Shown here piece after piece: positions 12,231-36,326 of a stretch of 64,000 nucleotides of DNA. Origin of the DNA: Casuarina equisetifolia (taxonomy: Eukaryota > Streptophyta > Magnoliopsida > Fagales > Casuarinaceae); contig CM052357.1 of the NCBI GenBank assembly GCA_028551475.1, positions 27,177,745 to 27,241,744 of the forward strand, written 5' to 3'. The translations under genes were made by a program, and so were the position numbers. The notes beneath the pieces are model-generated. The model was not told the origin of the DNA. It made no database searches and was given only the letters and a program-made list of their open reading frames with translations. Position 1 is the stretch's first letter, and every line of letters begins with the position of its first letter.

Positions 12231-15200
12231 CAAGCAAATGTATGATGAAGGGTAACATTTCATACCGGATTAAACAATTCAATGTACAAACACTTGATCT
12301 AACTTTTGTAGGGCTTTACCCGGAGGCTGCCCTTCCAGAAATTCTCGAAGGCCAGGGATAAACCCAGGCCTAAGAGGGGGTTTGGAAATAGTTTTCAACC
12401 AGCAGTAGACGCGCCTCTGTTAGAACCTCACTAGCTGCGTCATTGCCCCAAGCGCAAAGAAATTAATTAACGAGGCATTCGCTTCCTTTTATGTCCACAT
12501 CTGTAGCTCAGTCTATAGTATACAAAGGCAATGTGGGACAGCAAGTCTCCTTCCCAGACTGTTACAGCTTAGCTTTACCCGTATGTAAGTCATTTGAGTC
12601 ATCTCCAAATGAATAAACTTGTGTAAGTTATTCATTGTCGTCAATATATTTTGACAGGAATTAAGTTATGGGTTTAGTGTGGAATAAGAATAGAAATAAA
12701 ATGTTAATAAAAAAATCTTTTCATTATTTTAGATAATATTAAAGACAAAGCAAACTTCGACAAAGATAATCGTGGCATTAACGCTTTAAGGGCCAAATCC
12801 TGACCGTTGAATCCCGATTTACCTGGTCTCGTACAGATTGTAACTAGACCCTCCAAGAATTGGGTAATAAAAGTTTGAGGAGTTTAAAAACCCTGCGCTC
12901 TGCTTGACGGAACGGATGCATATACAAGGACTCTGACCATCCAAAAGGATCAGAAACACTGACATTACAGCGTTACACATGTGCTTTATGTTCATTAAGT
13001 CTACTCAGGAGGACTGAAGCTTGTTAAACCACGTTGCTCATTCCAAGACTGAAGCGTTACAAATATATGCTAGAACAAAGACGATTGATGGCGTCAGATT
13101 GAAATGACATAGCACAAACATCAATAAAACACCTGTGGACATCGTATGTTATAGTATCGTCTCTTCAACGGAGCATCTCAGAGAAACATGTCGGAATATT
13201 TTCAATAATCCTCGTTGACATGTTGACATGGGCTTATATCAATGTAATTGTTTATCTTCAATTATTTTATTAATTATTTTGTGATCCATATGTATGAGAC
13301 ATGTTAGATCCATTATTGTTAAATATGACATTGGATAGTGTGAGCTTGTGTTTGTTATATAGAACAGTGATGAATTGGACTATATTAGCAATACACTTTT
13401 TATATGACTAAGATTCCTTCTTTGCCTCTTAATATATGCACTATGAGTCTACATTTGTAAAAATCATGTTGGTTGATTAAGAGGTATTATATTTCTATCT
13501 CTATTATTATATCATGTACAATAACACTTTTTATAAGCATTAGTATTGTACATAGTAAAAATATTTTTATATATGTTATAAATTGATAAAAGAATATGTA
13601 TATGAACGAAAAAACTAGATAGCTCTCTTTGTTGGTTACAAACGACCTCTCGATCTTTAGTAGACCGAGCTTTCTCATCAGCCATGTGCTTATTTCATCA
13701 GCCATGTGTTTATTCTCTTTGTTAAACTTTATGTTCTAGATTAGTATGAAAAATATTGGTTTTGAGCTCAGTTTTTCTAACAAAACATAGTCGATATTCT
13801 TCCTCTGTCGTTCAAATTCCACATACTGAGGTAAACGATCCTTATTCAAAACTAGATTTCATAGACAAGAGGTTCATATATCAAATCTTATACTAGTTAT
13901 TTAGGGGTTTATGTTTATTGACATCCCCTTCAAAAATTGGTGTATGCCACTATAGGCAGCGTGCACACGGTATTCTTTAGTAAAAGGCGAAAGAATAGTT
14001 CGCTCTGTGCTCACTGCGTGGCTCCATATGTTCAACTCTCTCGTTTGCAGCATGTTATAAACGTAGTCGTCAGTGGAAGGTTTATGTTCTACACGATGTG
14101 GGAAGGATGTACGGTGTTTTCTGCTGTCCATGTAAGCAAACACTTGATTACCTATGTGCCACTTAATGGAATTTTTGCATAGACACATGATCTCGTTTAG
14201 TTGTTTCATATTCCCAATGTATCAAACAAGCATTTTCAAACACTTGATGTATTAAAGGAAACATATTCTTTGAGAAGAGTCAAAGCATCCTTAAGATGGG
14301 GAACAACCTAAAGAAGGGTGTCTGTATATATGGAAACCTCGAGAAATATTGCTCTTAGTCATTTTGAATTTGCTGTATAAATTTTAACTTGTCGAGTACA
14401 ACAGCGAATCAAACTAAAGGATAAGTACGACCAAACCACGTCTTTCCTGGGTGGTATAGGATAAGTACGACCAAACTAAGTAAGCAAAGATAAAAAATAA
14501 AATAAAAAATACTATAGGAAGAGTAGGATATTATATTAGTTTAAACCTCTTAAATCAATTGAGTTTAAGTGTGTGTGTTTTCATAGTTGTGGGTTTGATC
14601 CATACAGTTGTGGATGTCTTGTTGTACCGAATAAGATTCAACATCATTCCCTGTAATATGCCACGACAAAGACTTAGAATGTTTTTGGCGGTGCTGCTTC
14701 ATCGAAAACAAGAAACAACAAGAGAATAGTAGTTGAGATAACACCAAACGTGGTATAATTTTTAGTATTATCCAATTATATAATCATTTTTTTCTTCAAT
14801 AAATGCACGCATAGGGGTACGGGGTGTCAACCCACCACTAATATGATCAGAATAGGACAATATCATGAACAAACAAATTGGAGCCAAAGGTCACAATGGA
14901 GGTATCTAATTTAAAAATAGACAGCAATTTTCCTTCCACCCAAGAAGCAAAAGGAAAAATCTTTTTTTGGTCCAAATTAATTAGTTCCATGGGGCAATGC
15001 ATTGGTAAAGTGAAGTGACTCAAGGACCAAATTGGCACTTGCGGTGGCCATTATGACTGCACCGTTCATGGGACTATATTTCTCCTCAATTTTGACATTA
15101 TGAAACCATCTGACACCCGACGGAAGTTTGACTCCACCCAAAAATGTTTGAACGTACGTGAATCTTGCCAGATCGATTCTGAGCGAGTTAAGGGCCTTTA

Positions 15201-15519
15201 ACATCCACTACGCAGGGAAATTATGTTTTTTACATACAAAGGGTTCCCCTCGATGTGACCTGAAAACTTTCTGAAGCGTAAAGCCTTGTAGGAGCGAGTT
15301 AAAACATAAGGTAGATCCTTTATCGAGCCAAATGGCAGGTGCTATGTAGAAGGGAATCAATTTTTTGACCAAAAAAGAGAAACAATGTACAATTTATTGA
15401 CTGACATTATAAGTACAAGATTGAGAACCAACGGAAATGGCTTTGACAGATGAAACCTTGAAGTGGCCTCTTGAACATGCCATGATGGTTCAACTGTCGA
15501 TACACAACAGAAGGAAATA
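12231..15519. other. Intergenic DNA downstream of PRMT5; no gene recognised
   Basis: This stretch contains moderate-length open frames on both strands (for example 13901-14209 minus and 14977-15204 minus), but none carries a family motif I recognise. A short direct repeat, ggataagtacgaccaaac, occurs at about 14420 and 14460. The 3' end of the PRMT5 transcript probably lies in the last few hundred bases. Confidence 0.5.
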
Positions 15520-27333
<11,814 letters not shown>

Positions 27334-27474
27334 TTTCGTGCAAAGGAGGTGGAGCTCCCACGGTTTTGGTAGAGAAACGGTGAAGAAGTGAGTGAAGGTG
27401 AGGAGCTGAGAGGGTTTTGGCAGGGTTTTTGTTGAAACCGAGCAAAACGGAAATGTATAAATATGCGCTCAAAT

Positions 27475-27484
27475 CTAGGGTTTT
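27475..27484. promoter_or_regulatory. Telo-box-like motif upstream of PRMT5
   Basis: The motif aaaaccctag on the PRMT5 sense strand lies about 145 bases before the ATG, with more gggtttt runs nearby. It resembles the telo-box element of growth-related plant promoters. Motif only, no further support. Confidence 0.35.
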
Positions 27485-28572
27485 GGACAGGGCTACCGGG
27501 TGGGTATCGGGTGGGCTTGGGTCGGGTTCATGCCCATCCAAATTATCTAGCCCAAACAATTTCTTGATCCTGAAAGACCGATTGCTTTGAATTGCTATAA
27601 ATATGAGAGTTTCACATTCTGGACTACAACTTGAACTAAATTTAAAAGCCCTAGACTCTCAAAATTATAGGTTTCTTATGTGAGAAACCCTTGAAATTTC
27701 GTTGTAGATTGAGCTTATAATTACATTCTAAAGTATAATAATATATTTATAATAAACGGATTACAGATAAAATGTTTCCCTTCCTCTACTTTTTTAGATG
27801 GGCAAACTCTAAGCCGTTGAGGTATTCGAATTGTTATACCATAAAATCTCATAATATAATTTCCTAAATATCAAATACAAAGATCAAGAAACATATAGAA
27901 AGAGTAGAATCTGCACTTCTAAGCTGTCGACAAGCTTATAAGAAGCACAGATTGTTTTCTGTGAGACCGTGTCTCAAAAAACTGCAAGTCAAATGTGACT
28001 TGTGTAAAACCATTTGTAATTGATTTAAGGGAACTTTTCCATCTATTTTTAGATTAAGGATGGCGGACGCAAGCTTAGGAGCTCTTGAAGCATAACCACT
28101 TTAAAAAAAGTACATTTTCTTGTGTCTTATTCCTCGTGGAATTTATATACATGCCCAGTTTATTTCCATAAACCCAGTTTAAACCCATCTTGGGTTAAAC
28201 AAAAGGTCCAACAACGGGTCCCCTCAAGAATCTAAAGCGGGTGTGGATATGAGCTAAAAGAAGGTGTCCACGTCAGCTTCAACCTTTAGTCTACACCTTT
28301 AGAGAGAGAATGCTCTACAATATTTTGTTGTCGTATCCATTTTGCATGGTTGCCGTAAGAATAGGGCATTTCGTTTCGTGTGTAATAAGCCTAAAAGCAA
28401 GCCTGACTACTTGTACACTCGTTTTCAAGTTTTCTAAATGAGTTGTCGGATCTATTACGCAGGTCGCTAATTTCCAACCTTCCGCCTTTCATTCAAGTTT
28501 CCCACACGATAACTTTTTTTAAGTTCTTTCACTAATCAGACTCACGTTATTGGTTTCTTAGGCCAGGGAGAA

Positions 28573-28628
<56 letters not shown>

Positions 28629-29286
28629 AGGAATTTTCGAAAGGTTGAGCTTCTGCCTCAAGCTTGGGGCAAGGCTTACTGGGCTTGGCTTCCTCTTACG
28701 CCTATTAACTTCAATGCCAAGTTTTGATGAAAACTCTTCTGGGTTGGGAAAAACAGTCAGACTCCCATTCCTAGGTTTTTCAAGCCAAAACAAGAAGAAA
28801 TGAAGAAGAACATTTCTACAATAGAAAATTTCCATATGCGCAGTTCAGTGACAGCATAAAGTAAAATCTCTGATATGTGCTGCTGGATAATATTAGCCAC
28901 CGTTGCCAGAGTGAGTGTACCTAAAAGTGCTTGTTCACGATCATAATGATATACATACCAAAAAGGAAATTTCAGAATAGTAACCTGCAATTAATTTGTT
29001 CGCAGTGGATCATTCAGCTGCTTTTATTGAAGTAAAATGAATTGATGGTCGCTATTTTTGACTATTTAAGCCATAAAGGAAAAGAAGGGAGAACAACCCG
29101 GAGTCCATCTTATAGAAGTAGAACGAAGTCCACAGTCAAAAAGAGAACACAAACAAGAGCAAGGTGATTGGCAGCAATATTTACAGTCCAACACCAAACA
29201 CATACCATTCTTTCGTGACACCTATTCTCATATGCATTATATGGAGAAGCTTAGACCCAAAGTATAGGCCTGCCTTACACAATACT
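27485..29286. other. PRMT5 promoter side and intergenic DNA
   Basis: No exon recognised. The stretch holds a GAAA microsatellite (28570-28631) and a tiny ATG frame at 28059 (MADASLGALEA then stop) that I do not call a gene. Minus-strand open frames near 28.5-29.0 kb partly read through the microsatellite. Confidence 0.5.
28570..28631. repeat. (GAAA)n microsatellite
   Basis: About fifteen GAAA tetranucleotides with almost no interruption, ending in aagaagg. Intergenic. Confidence 0.95.
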
Positions 29287-32200
29287 TCACACACTGCCCT
29301 TTGCAGGTACGCTTGCATCATAATTGTCTCCTAAGGCCTGACCTTGGTCAATCACACCATCCTTTTCGGTTTCATCAAAGTAGTCCTCTCGAGCATTGTT
29401 AGCTAACATAAGGGCAACCAACCACAGAAGGGATGAATCGAGCGATAAAAAAGCACCACCACCAAGGAGACCAGTCTTGGCAGTAGGGCAATCTGCTTGT
29501 TCATCGTGATAAACATTGTGTGCAATGTGAAGTTGCTCTTGGATCGTTGGCCATAACAGGAGCATTGCAGCTAATCCAGTAGCAAATCTGAGTAATTTGC
29601 CACCAGCATTTCATAAAAGAGAGAGAAAGCTAGGAATCAGTTCCATAAATAAGTAAAAAAGCTTGGTTGCAAATTTGAAAAGTACACAAATGCTGGAAAA
29701 AAGATAGCGCCACAATTTTGTTGAAACAGAAATTGCCTCTCCAATATAATGAACAGTCATGTACAGAAAATGCTCACTAGCCTATGCTAAACATGACTCT
29801 CTTAACAAGTCAAAATCCATTTAGACACTGCCAGGTTAGTTGGTGGGAAACTAGTTGGGCCATCCAATAGCATATAATTATTTCAGGTACACTTCATGCA
29901 TAATATGCACATGAAATTAGGACAACAGTAGCAATAAGCAATAACACATAATTAAAAGAAAAAGGGTTGGTATAGAGAACATTAAACTATAAGCCTCACT
30001 GGCCTACGTTATAAGAGATGTAAAAACGTCAATTTCAGATGTGAAAAGACATCTAACAATTAATATAAAAGGTCTATTTTCCAGTGGGCTAATCAAAAAG
30101 CGGAGTAGCTAGGTCTAGTTCATCAGTTCAGGCACCTTTTATGCTTCTGTTTAATGGTCATATGTTTTTCTTTTCTAGTGTATATATTTCATTTAATTTA
30201 ACAAAAAATTGTCCCAAAAAATAACAGATAAAGTTTCTCTGAACTTCAGGTAAATACAGATTTGCTGCAGAAGCTTGCCACCAAACTGATATGGCAAGCA
30301 ATGGGATAGAGGTAACAATGACCCTCCAGTCCAAAGCAGTATTGGGCAGGTTTCAGATTCCCCCCACATAATTTTTGGGAGGGTGCCTCTGAAGTAGTGT
30401 TTGACACTTCCAGGCCATATTCAGTGAAATCCAACATAAACTTTCATGATCTTTCCTTGCCTACTTGATATCAAAAATCAACCACTATTGTTTGTTGAAA
30501 CAGACACCAAAATTCCTATGAACTGGTAATATTGACTGAACATACAGACATGTACAAAATACTGGCAAATGTACCTGAGTTTCCTAGGTAAATGGCCAAT
30601 TGAAATTATAAAAAAATTATTCTGCACCTTCACATTTGACATTGAAGATTACTAATACTCCAAGATGCGCAACATTTATATATTAGAGACAGCCATGCAA
30701 AAGATTTTTCATTCAATTACTTAATCTACTACTGGACAATTGGCTGATAATTATCATCTTCACTGGCAGGAGATGTCTGCACACGTTTGTGTGTGTGAAA
30801 GATGACAAATGGACATCAATAGTGGGTACTTCAAGAGATCTTTAAATAAGGCATTTTGAGGTATCAAAAGAAATGGAAGAGTAAGAACTGAGAAAGGAAT
30901 ACTTACAGAGAAAGGAATACTTACAGAGAAATGTTGAAGAATACAAGAAAACTGGTACTTTTAAATAAGGCACCTTGAGGTATAGCTTTTCCTTTGTAAG
31001 GGTAAAACAAAGCCAAATGTCCAACCACAGCCGTTGCAAGGAGAAATGCAAACGACAAATAACCCAACGCAACAGTTGGGTCAGATGGATACTTGCAGAT
31101 AACAACACCTTTCCCTGTGATCAGAGTTCCAGATGCTGGCTGTGAAGACCAGAAAGAACAGGATAAATACACAGGCAGTAGACAAGAAAAAACATAACCA
31201 TTATAAGAATGGAGCATATTTGGCTTTAAAAGAAAAAATTCTATTGAGACGTAAATAAACAACTAAAGGACAGGCTAGATGTGCTTCAATTCTTGCACTC
31301 CAACAAGGAAATATAATTTAATGTATCTCTATTACTAGCCAAATTAATTGAAAACAGTTCAAAAACAGGGATATGGGGCTACAAAACAGAAACTATCAAA
31401 ATTTGAATTGTTATAAGGGAATAAAAACACAAAAATATACCTCCAGATATATGCTTGAACAAAGATGTAGTAAAATATGGGCATCGGAGAGATCATAAAT
31501 CACTTCTATAAAAAGCTATAACAGCTACTATGAGACGTATCGTCACACTGCAACTCCTCCACTGACACTTGTGGATTACTACACTAGCTTGGACATTGTT
31601 GAAAGTATCCATCTTTCAAATAATTGAAGGAGGGATTTATGATTTCTCATCATTTTGGTATACAAACTTGTATAAAGTTATTATTTCCATAATTCTTTCA
31701 CCATTCATGGCTCCAGTGCGTGCAAAAATGTTGTCCTATTCTTTCATGACATAAAGGAAACTTCATATGAGAACAATTGTGAAAACCTTTCCCAAGCTCC
31801 ATTACCCCTCTCTGCACCATACATTAATTTATGGGGAAACGCCAATAGATGACTTGCATGTACAAGAATGCTCTCATCTTGGTGATTTGTTGGCATTACA
31901 TACTTATACAAAGTGAAAAGGAAACATCGATCTAGATTACAGTACAAAGGCTCAATAGGTTCAATGAAACTCAAGCACTTGAACGAAACAAATCAGTTTA
32001 TCCTCTAACAAAGGATCACAAAAGTCAGTAATTGAATGAATAGCATTTCAGATCGTATTTCAAATTAGAGTTTGTTGAATGATTTTACAATATTTCTTAC
32101 ATCATCTCATATACTTCCACAAAATATCTACAAATTTTAGTTAAATCAATTAGAAAAAAAGCATTAGATCAGAACATATAAGATATTTCTTCACGCTTAA

Positions 32201-32840
32201 TACTGAAATGTAATAAGCTTTTCACTAATTAAAAACAAAATAATTCTAACGAAATAACAATTGTTATTCATGAAAAGAAGGCCATTCTCGAATCTTGAAT
32301 TCAAAATTTTCTATCAAATCGCTGCACTGACATTAGAACACCATGATATTCTCGATATATTTTAGAATATCATGAGTACACACACACACACACACAGAAA
32401 GAAAACTGAGTTTTCTTTTGCCTTCCCCCCCTCCCCTTTGAGTGAATTAACATTAGATTGCACAGAATTGTGATAAAATTATGTCATGAATTATCAACAT
32501 ACAGCTCCAAAAAAGAGGTAATATTCAGCTCCGAAATTGATCGTCTTCATTGACTCATGCAGCCTAATTGAAAGTTAAGTAAATGGAAATTACACAACAG
32601 CTTACGAGCTTGTTGACTCCTAAACAAAACAGTTAACGAGTTTCCGGGCATAGTAAAGGATTTGACCTCGAACAAAAAACGAAAGAAGCGTGAAGAGCAA
32701 TACAATAATGGGTTGTTATATAAAATCATCTCAAATCATCTATATTTTACCTTTTTGTTCTCGGCAACAACTCCAAGTATGAAGGAAACTATTCCACAAA
32801 ATGCAACGGCTAATGCCATTTGTTTCACGGTTACAGCCAT
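29287..32840 (-). CDS. DUF1218 membrane protein (fiber protein Fb34-like), copy 1
   Basis: Exons (minus) 32840-32751, 31139-30925 and 29587-29287 join in frame (30 codons, 71 codons plus 2 bases, remainder) for 201 residues. The start MAVTVKQMALAVAF opens a hydrophobic helix at about residues 8-26. The conserved GKGVVICKYPSDPTVALGYL block precedes a second helix. Two more helices follow, one around FFNISL...LLLWPTI and one around LLWLVALMLANNARED. DUF1218 proteins are small plant four-helix membrane proteins; relatives VCC/DEAL and MWL1/2 affect leaf symmetry, veins or wall lignin, but this subgroup has no firm function. A 5'-UTR intron (33215-32868) lies just before the start codon. Introns are long (1611 and 1337 bp) compared with copy 2. 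The donor of exon 2 is duplicated (see findings). Confidence 0.93.
32376..32397. repeat. Short (CA)n run in intron 1 of DUF1218 copy 1
   Basis: About ten CA dinucleotides, intronic. Confidence 0.85.
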
Positions 32841-33258
32841 TTTTTCAACGGAAACTTCCTCGACTGCCTGCAAATGAAAGCGCAGAATTTTTCAGTCTCA
32901 AAAAACTGAATTTTTTTTTAAAAGGAAAAAGTTAATGAAACAAGAAAGTGATATTCAACGCACTCAGAAGACAAAGAGTTAAAAGGAAAAGTAATTTGAA
33001 TTCAACGGAATCAAAAGATTCGAGTCAACAAAGGAACCACGAAATTACAGTATCCCAAGTACAAGCAGCTAACACGAAGAGAAAGCTAATTCTTTCTCAA
33101 TCAACCCTTTGAATTATCTCCACATCCAATCTCTTTCCCGGAAAATTATCTCCGAGCAAACCTCTGGTCCAAATAATAGTAAACGAAACGAACAGAACGA
33201 AATTATGTATTATACCTGAGATCAACAAAGCGAACCGCCCTGAGCAAACGGAAGATAT

Positions 33259-33261
<3 letters not shown>

Positions 33262-33294
<33 letters not shown>
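33262..33294. repeat. (CT)n / GAGA tract in the leader or promoter of DUF1218 copy 1
   Basis: Sixteen CT dinucleotides on the plus strand (GA on the sense strand), about 45 bases upstream of the 5'-UTR intron donor. GAGA tracts are bound by plant BPC/BBR factors; the role here is inference. Confidence 0.85.
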
Positions 33295-33296
<2 letters not shown>

Positions 33297-35587
33297 TTCT
33301 GAAAGTGGACGCAGACTCTTACAAATACAAAGCCGTGCCGTGAGATTCAAAGTCTCCCCTGGAATCTCTCCGGGTCTCCTTTGGAGAATACTCTTTGGCG
33401 TATTGTCCAGTTTAAATTATTATTCTTCAATTAAATACTTGAAAGACCAAGAGTTACAGCTAAGAATGTTGAACCCCCACTGAAAACTCCACTTTGCTCG
33501 GTTTTATCGAGGCTTCCTTTTTTCTTTAAAAGGTAAAAGAGAATTCAAATGACGGTTTTGTTAAGGTAAAGCCTAAAACAAAAAAATAAAATGATTTTGT
33601 GCAGTAGGATCTACATATTGACGACTTTTTTGTCCTGTAACTTAGTATGTATTTTGTATTACGAATATATTGATCCCATTTGTTATGATATCATATTATA
33701 GTATTTAATCACCGTTAAAACTAATTTGTAAGAGAGTAGAACTCTCTTGAATATAAAAAAAAAACACAATAAATTAGTATCTTAATAATATAAAACTTAT
33801 TTTTCGAAGTCTAAACATGTTATTAAACTAAGATACAATTATAAGGTCAATAGGCTTTTTCAATCTAAAGATCTACGCCATTATTCAACCACAAGTAAAT
33901 AGTTTTATTAATCTATGTCTTAACAATGTATAACAAATATCACATATTGTAACATGTTTTTTTTATTGTGATATATAATTATTAAACTATTATGGTGTCT
34001 TATGTTAAGCTCAAGATTTACTTTTATTCATAAAAGTGTTGTGGGAAAATCGCGACCTATGATATAATTTTAAAAAGATCATTATTTAATTTAAAAGTTT
34101 ATGATAAACTTAGATTTCAAATGAGACATAAAATGTGAGAAAATTGTACTTATTAAAACATATTCAAGCTTAGTAAAAATTGTAATTGAAAAAATTTATA
34201 GATAAGATATTTGCTTTGCACCCATTTCATCTCAACTGTAAGGCCATTTGTTATAATTTTTATACACAAGAGTCTCTCTCTTTCCTGTAAATAGGTTTAA
34301 AGGAAGAAAAAAAATATCTGGTACTTTCTAGGCTGAATTATTGCTGGTATCCGAAGTTCTGCACCACCCACTTTGAATTTCAGGTGAAAGAGGATGGATC
34401 CAAATTTCTACGTCCCACTAGACATGAGGAATCCGTGAAAGAGGATCACAAGTCGCGGGAATTAATGGTAAAACCCGCACGACGAGGGAATATTAGCTGC
34501 TTTCGTTGAACCTGGCAACTCGTAATTATGTAGAAAAATAAGTTACTTTAAAAGGCCAACCTTCCACGAATTCTTATTTCTTCTTTTGATTTTAATAGAA
34601 AATAGGTTTGAAATTCTTTTGGAATTAAGAATGATGTCGCCCTCATTAACAGAAAAGCGTGCGTTTCACGCTTCACGTGAATATTTTGACTTGTAAGGAT
34701 GATAATGATGTTAACCATTATAATTAGGACTCCAATAATCTAGAATTATTAAAAAGGCCAGCAAAAGCTGCACTTTTGGACGCATGCACTTCCTTGTAAA
34801 TAGATTTTGTAGAAAATGACGCCCACTAAGTCTTAGTATGTTCTGAATTATTAATGAGATTCCCCAGCTGATAAGGTAGGTAGAACTGACCTAGTACAGC
34901 ACCATTTCAATCCATCATTCGAAGTTCTAAATAAAACATTAATGATAAATAAATAAGGAATTTCCAAAAAAAAATAAAATCTTGGAGAAAGTCAAATAAT
35001 ATTTAGCTAAAGACAGAACCAAAGGATGGCCTGCAGCCCATTGAAAATCAGACAACTATGGAAAATGCAAATTTGTTCCAAATTAAACTCGTTTTTGGTT
35101 TTTAATTTTCTTGTTACCAAATACATATATATACATGAAAGAAAAAAGAGTGATAAAGAGAGCTAGGCTCACTAAGTTGAATAAAAATATGTATTATAGA
35201 CAAATTTGTTATGGCACTAACCAATAACTGTGAGGCCTAAAGTGAGATTCATGATTCAGATCCTAGTAGGAGTTACTAAGTAATGATTTATAACAAAATG
35301 AGGCAGTTGTGACTACAATATTTTCTCTTAGAACACCCCCATCAACTAACAAATGGTGCTAGAAAATCCTATAAGTTGTTCTGCGAATTGAAAAAACCAA
35401 TCTAGAAGGCAAGACCAAGGAAGCTGTGGAGCAAATACAGCAATTATTCATGATATCCACTGTGAAAGCTACAAGCAAACTAGCTTCCTGATGACAACCA
35501 AACACAAACTTGCTGTACAAGCATAATACCTGTAGAATCAAGGGGAAAGCTTCATTTCGAATATTCTATTGGACCCACTTCTGGACA
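33295..35587. other. Intergenic DNA between the two DUF1218 copies
   Basis: The first part is promoter of copy 1. The remainder is AT-rich with A and T runs. The right-hand end includes the 3' flank of copy 2. No exon, RNA gene or mobile element recognised. Confidence 0.5.
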
Positions 35588-36326
35588 TTATAGATATGAT
35601 GCCATCATGCTTTTGCTTTCCCTTTTCACAGAGTCCTGATCAACCTCATCCAAAAAGTCCTCCCGTGCATTGACGGCCAGCATAAGAGCAACCATCCAGA
35701 AAAGAGATGCGTCCAGGGACACGAAAGCCGCACCTCCAAGGAGTCCTGTTTTAGCCGTCGGGCACTGTGTATTAAGATTGTAATGGACGTTTCGCGTGCG
35801 ATGGAACTGCTCCGTAATGGTAGGCCATAATAGGAACGATGCAGCCCAACCCGCTGTCAATCTGCGTTATTGTGAAAAAAGGCGTAATCTTTTGTTACTT
35901 TAAGGTTTTAATCTACGCGAAGAACAACTTTACAGAGCATTGGTACTCACAAAGCAACGTTGAAGAAGACGGTGAAAGTAGTGTTTTTGAACATTACGGA
36001 ACTTGGAACCGATTTCCCTCTGTAAGGATAAAAGAGCGAGAAGAGGCCAACAGCGGATGAAGCCACGAGGAACAAAAACGAGAGATAACCCAGAGCAACC
36101 GTGGGACTGGCTGGGTACTTGCAAATGACCACTCCTTTTCCGGGGATCGGAGTTCCCATTGCAGGCTATAAAAGCCAGATAGATCAACGCGAATCCAAAT
36201 AAAAATTATAACAATGAGCATCATCAGTGTAAATACCTTCTTAGTTTCGGCAAAAATTCCAAGTATGAAGGAAATCCCACCAAGTAATCCCACAATAATA
36301 GCCATCTTTGTTGCGGTGACCGCCAT
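35588..36326 (-). CDS. DUF1218 membrane protein (fiber protein Fb34-like), copy 2
   Basis: Exons (minus) 36326-36237, 36165-35951 and 35861-35588 join for 192 residues. Exons 1 and 2 have exactly the same lengths (90 and 215 bases) and phases as copy 1. Shared landmarks are MAVT at the start, GKGVVICKYPASPTVALGYL, SLFYPYRGKSVP, LLWPTITEQFH, CPTAKTGLLGG and VALMLAVNARED. Four membrane helices are expected as in copy 1. Introns are short (71 and 89 bp), so the two copies differ greatly in intron size. A 5'-UTR intron (36565-36353) again sits just before the ATG, as in copy 1. The C-terminal tail after ARED is shorter and unrelated. The arrangement indicates tandem gene duplication; function is unknown beyond the family statement for copy 1. 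Confidence 0.94.

Noticed and set aside
13901..14209. Overlapping frames of 102 (minus) and 81 (plus) codons
   Set aside because: No family resemblance on either strand, no initiation or splice context; likely chance.
28059..28094. MADASLGALEA mini-frame resembling the start of NBS-LRR resistance proteins
   Set aside because: Stops after eleven codons and no coiled-coil or NB-ARC sequence follows.
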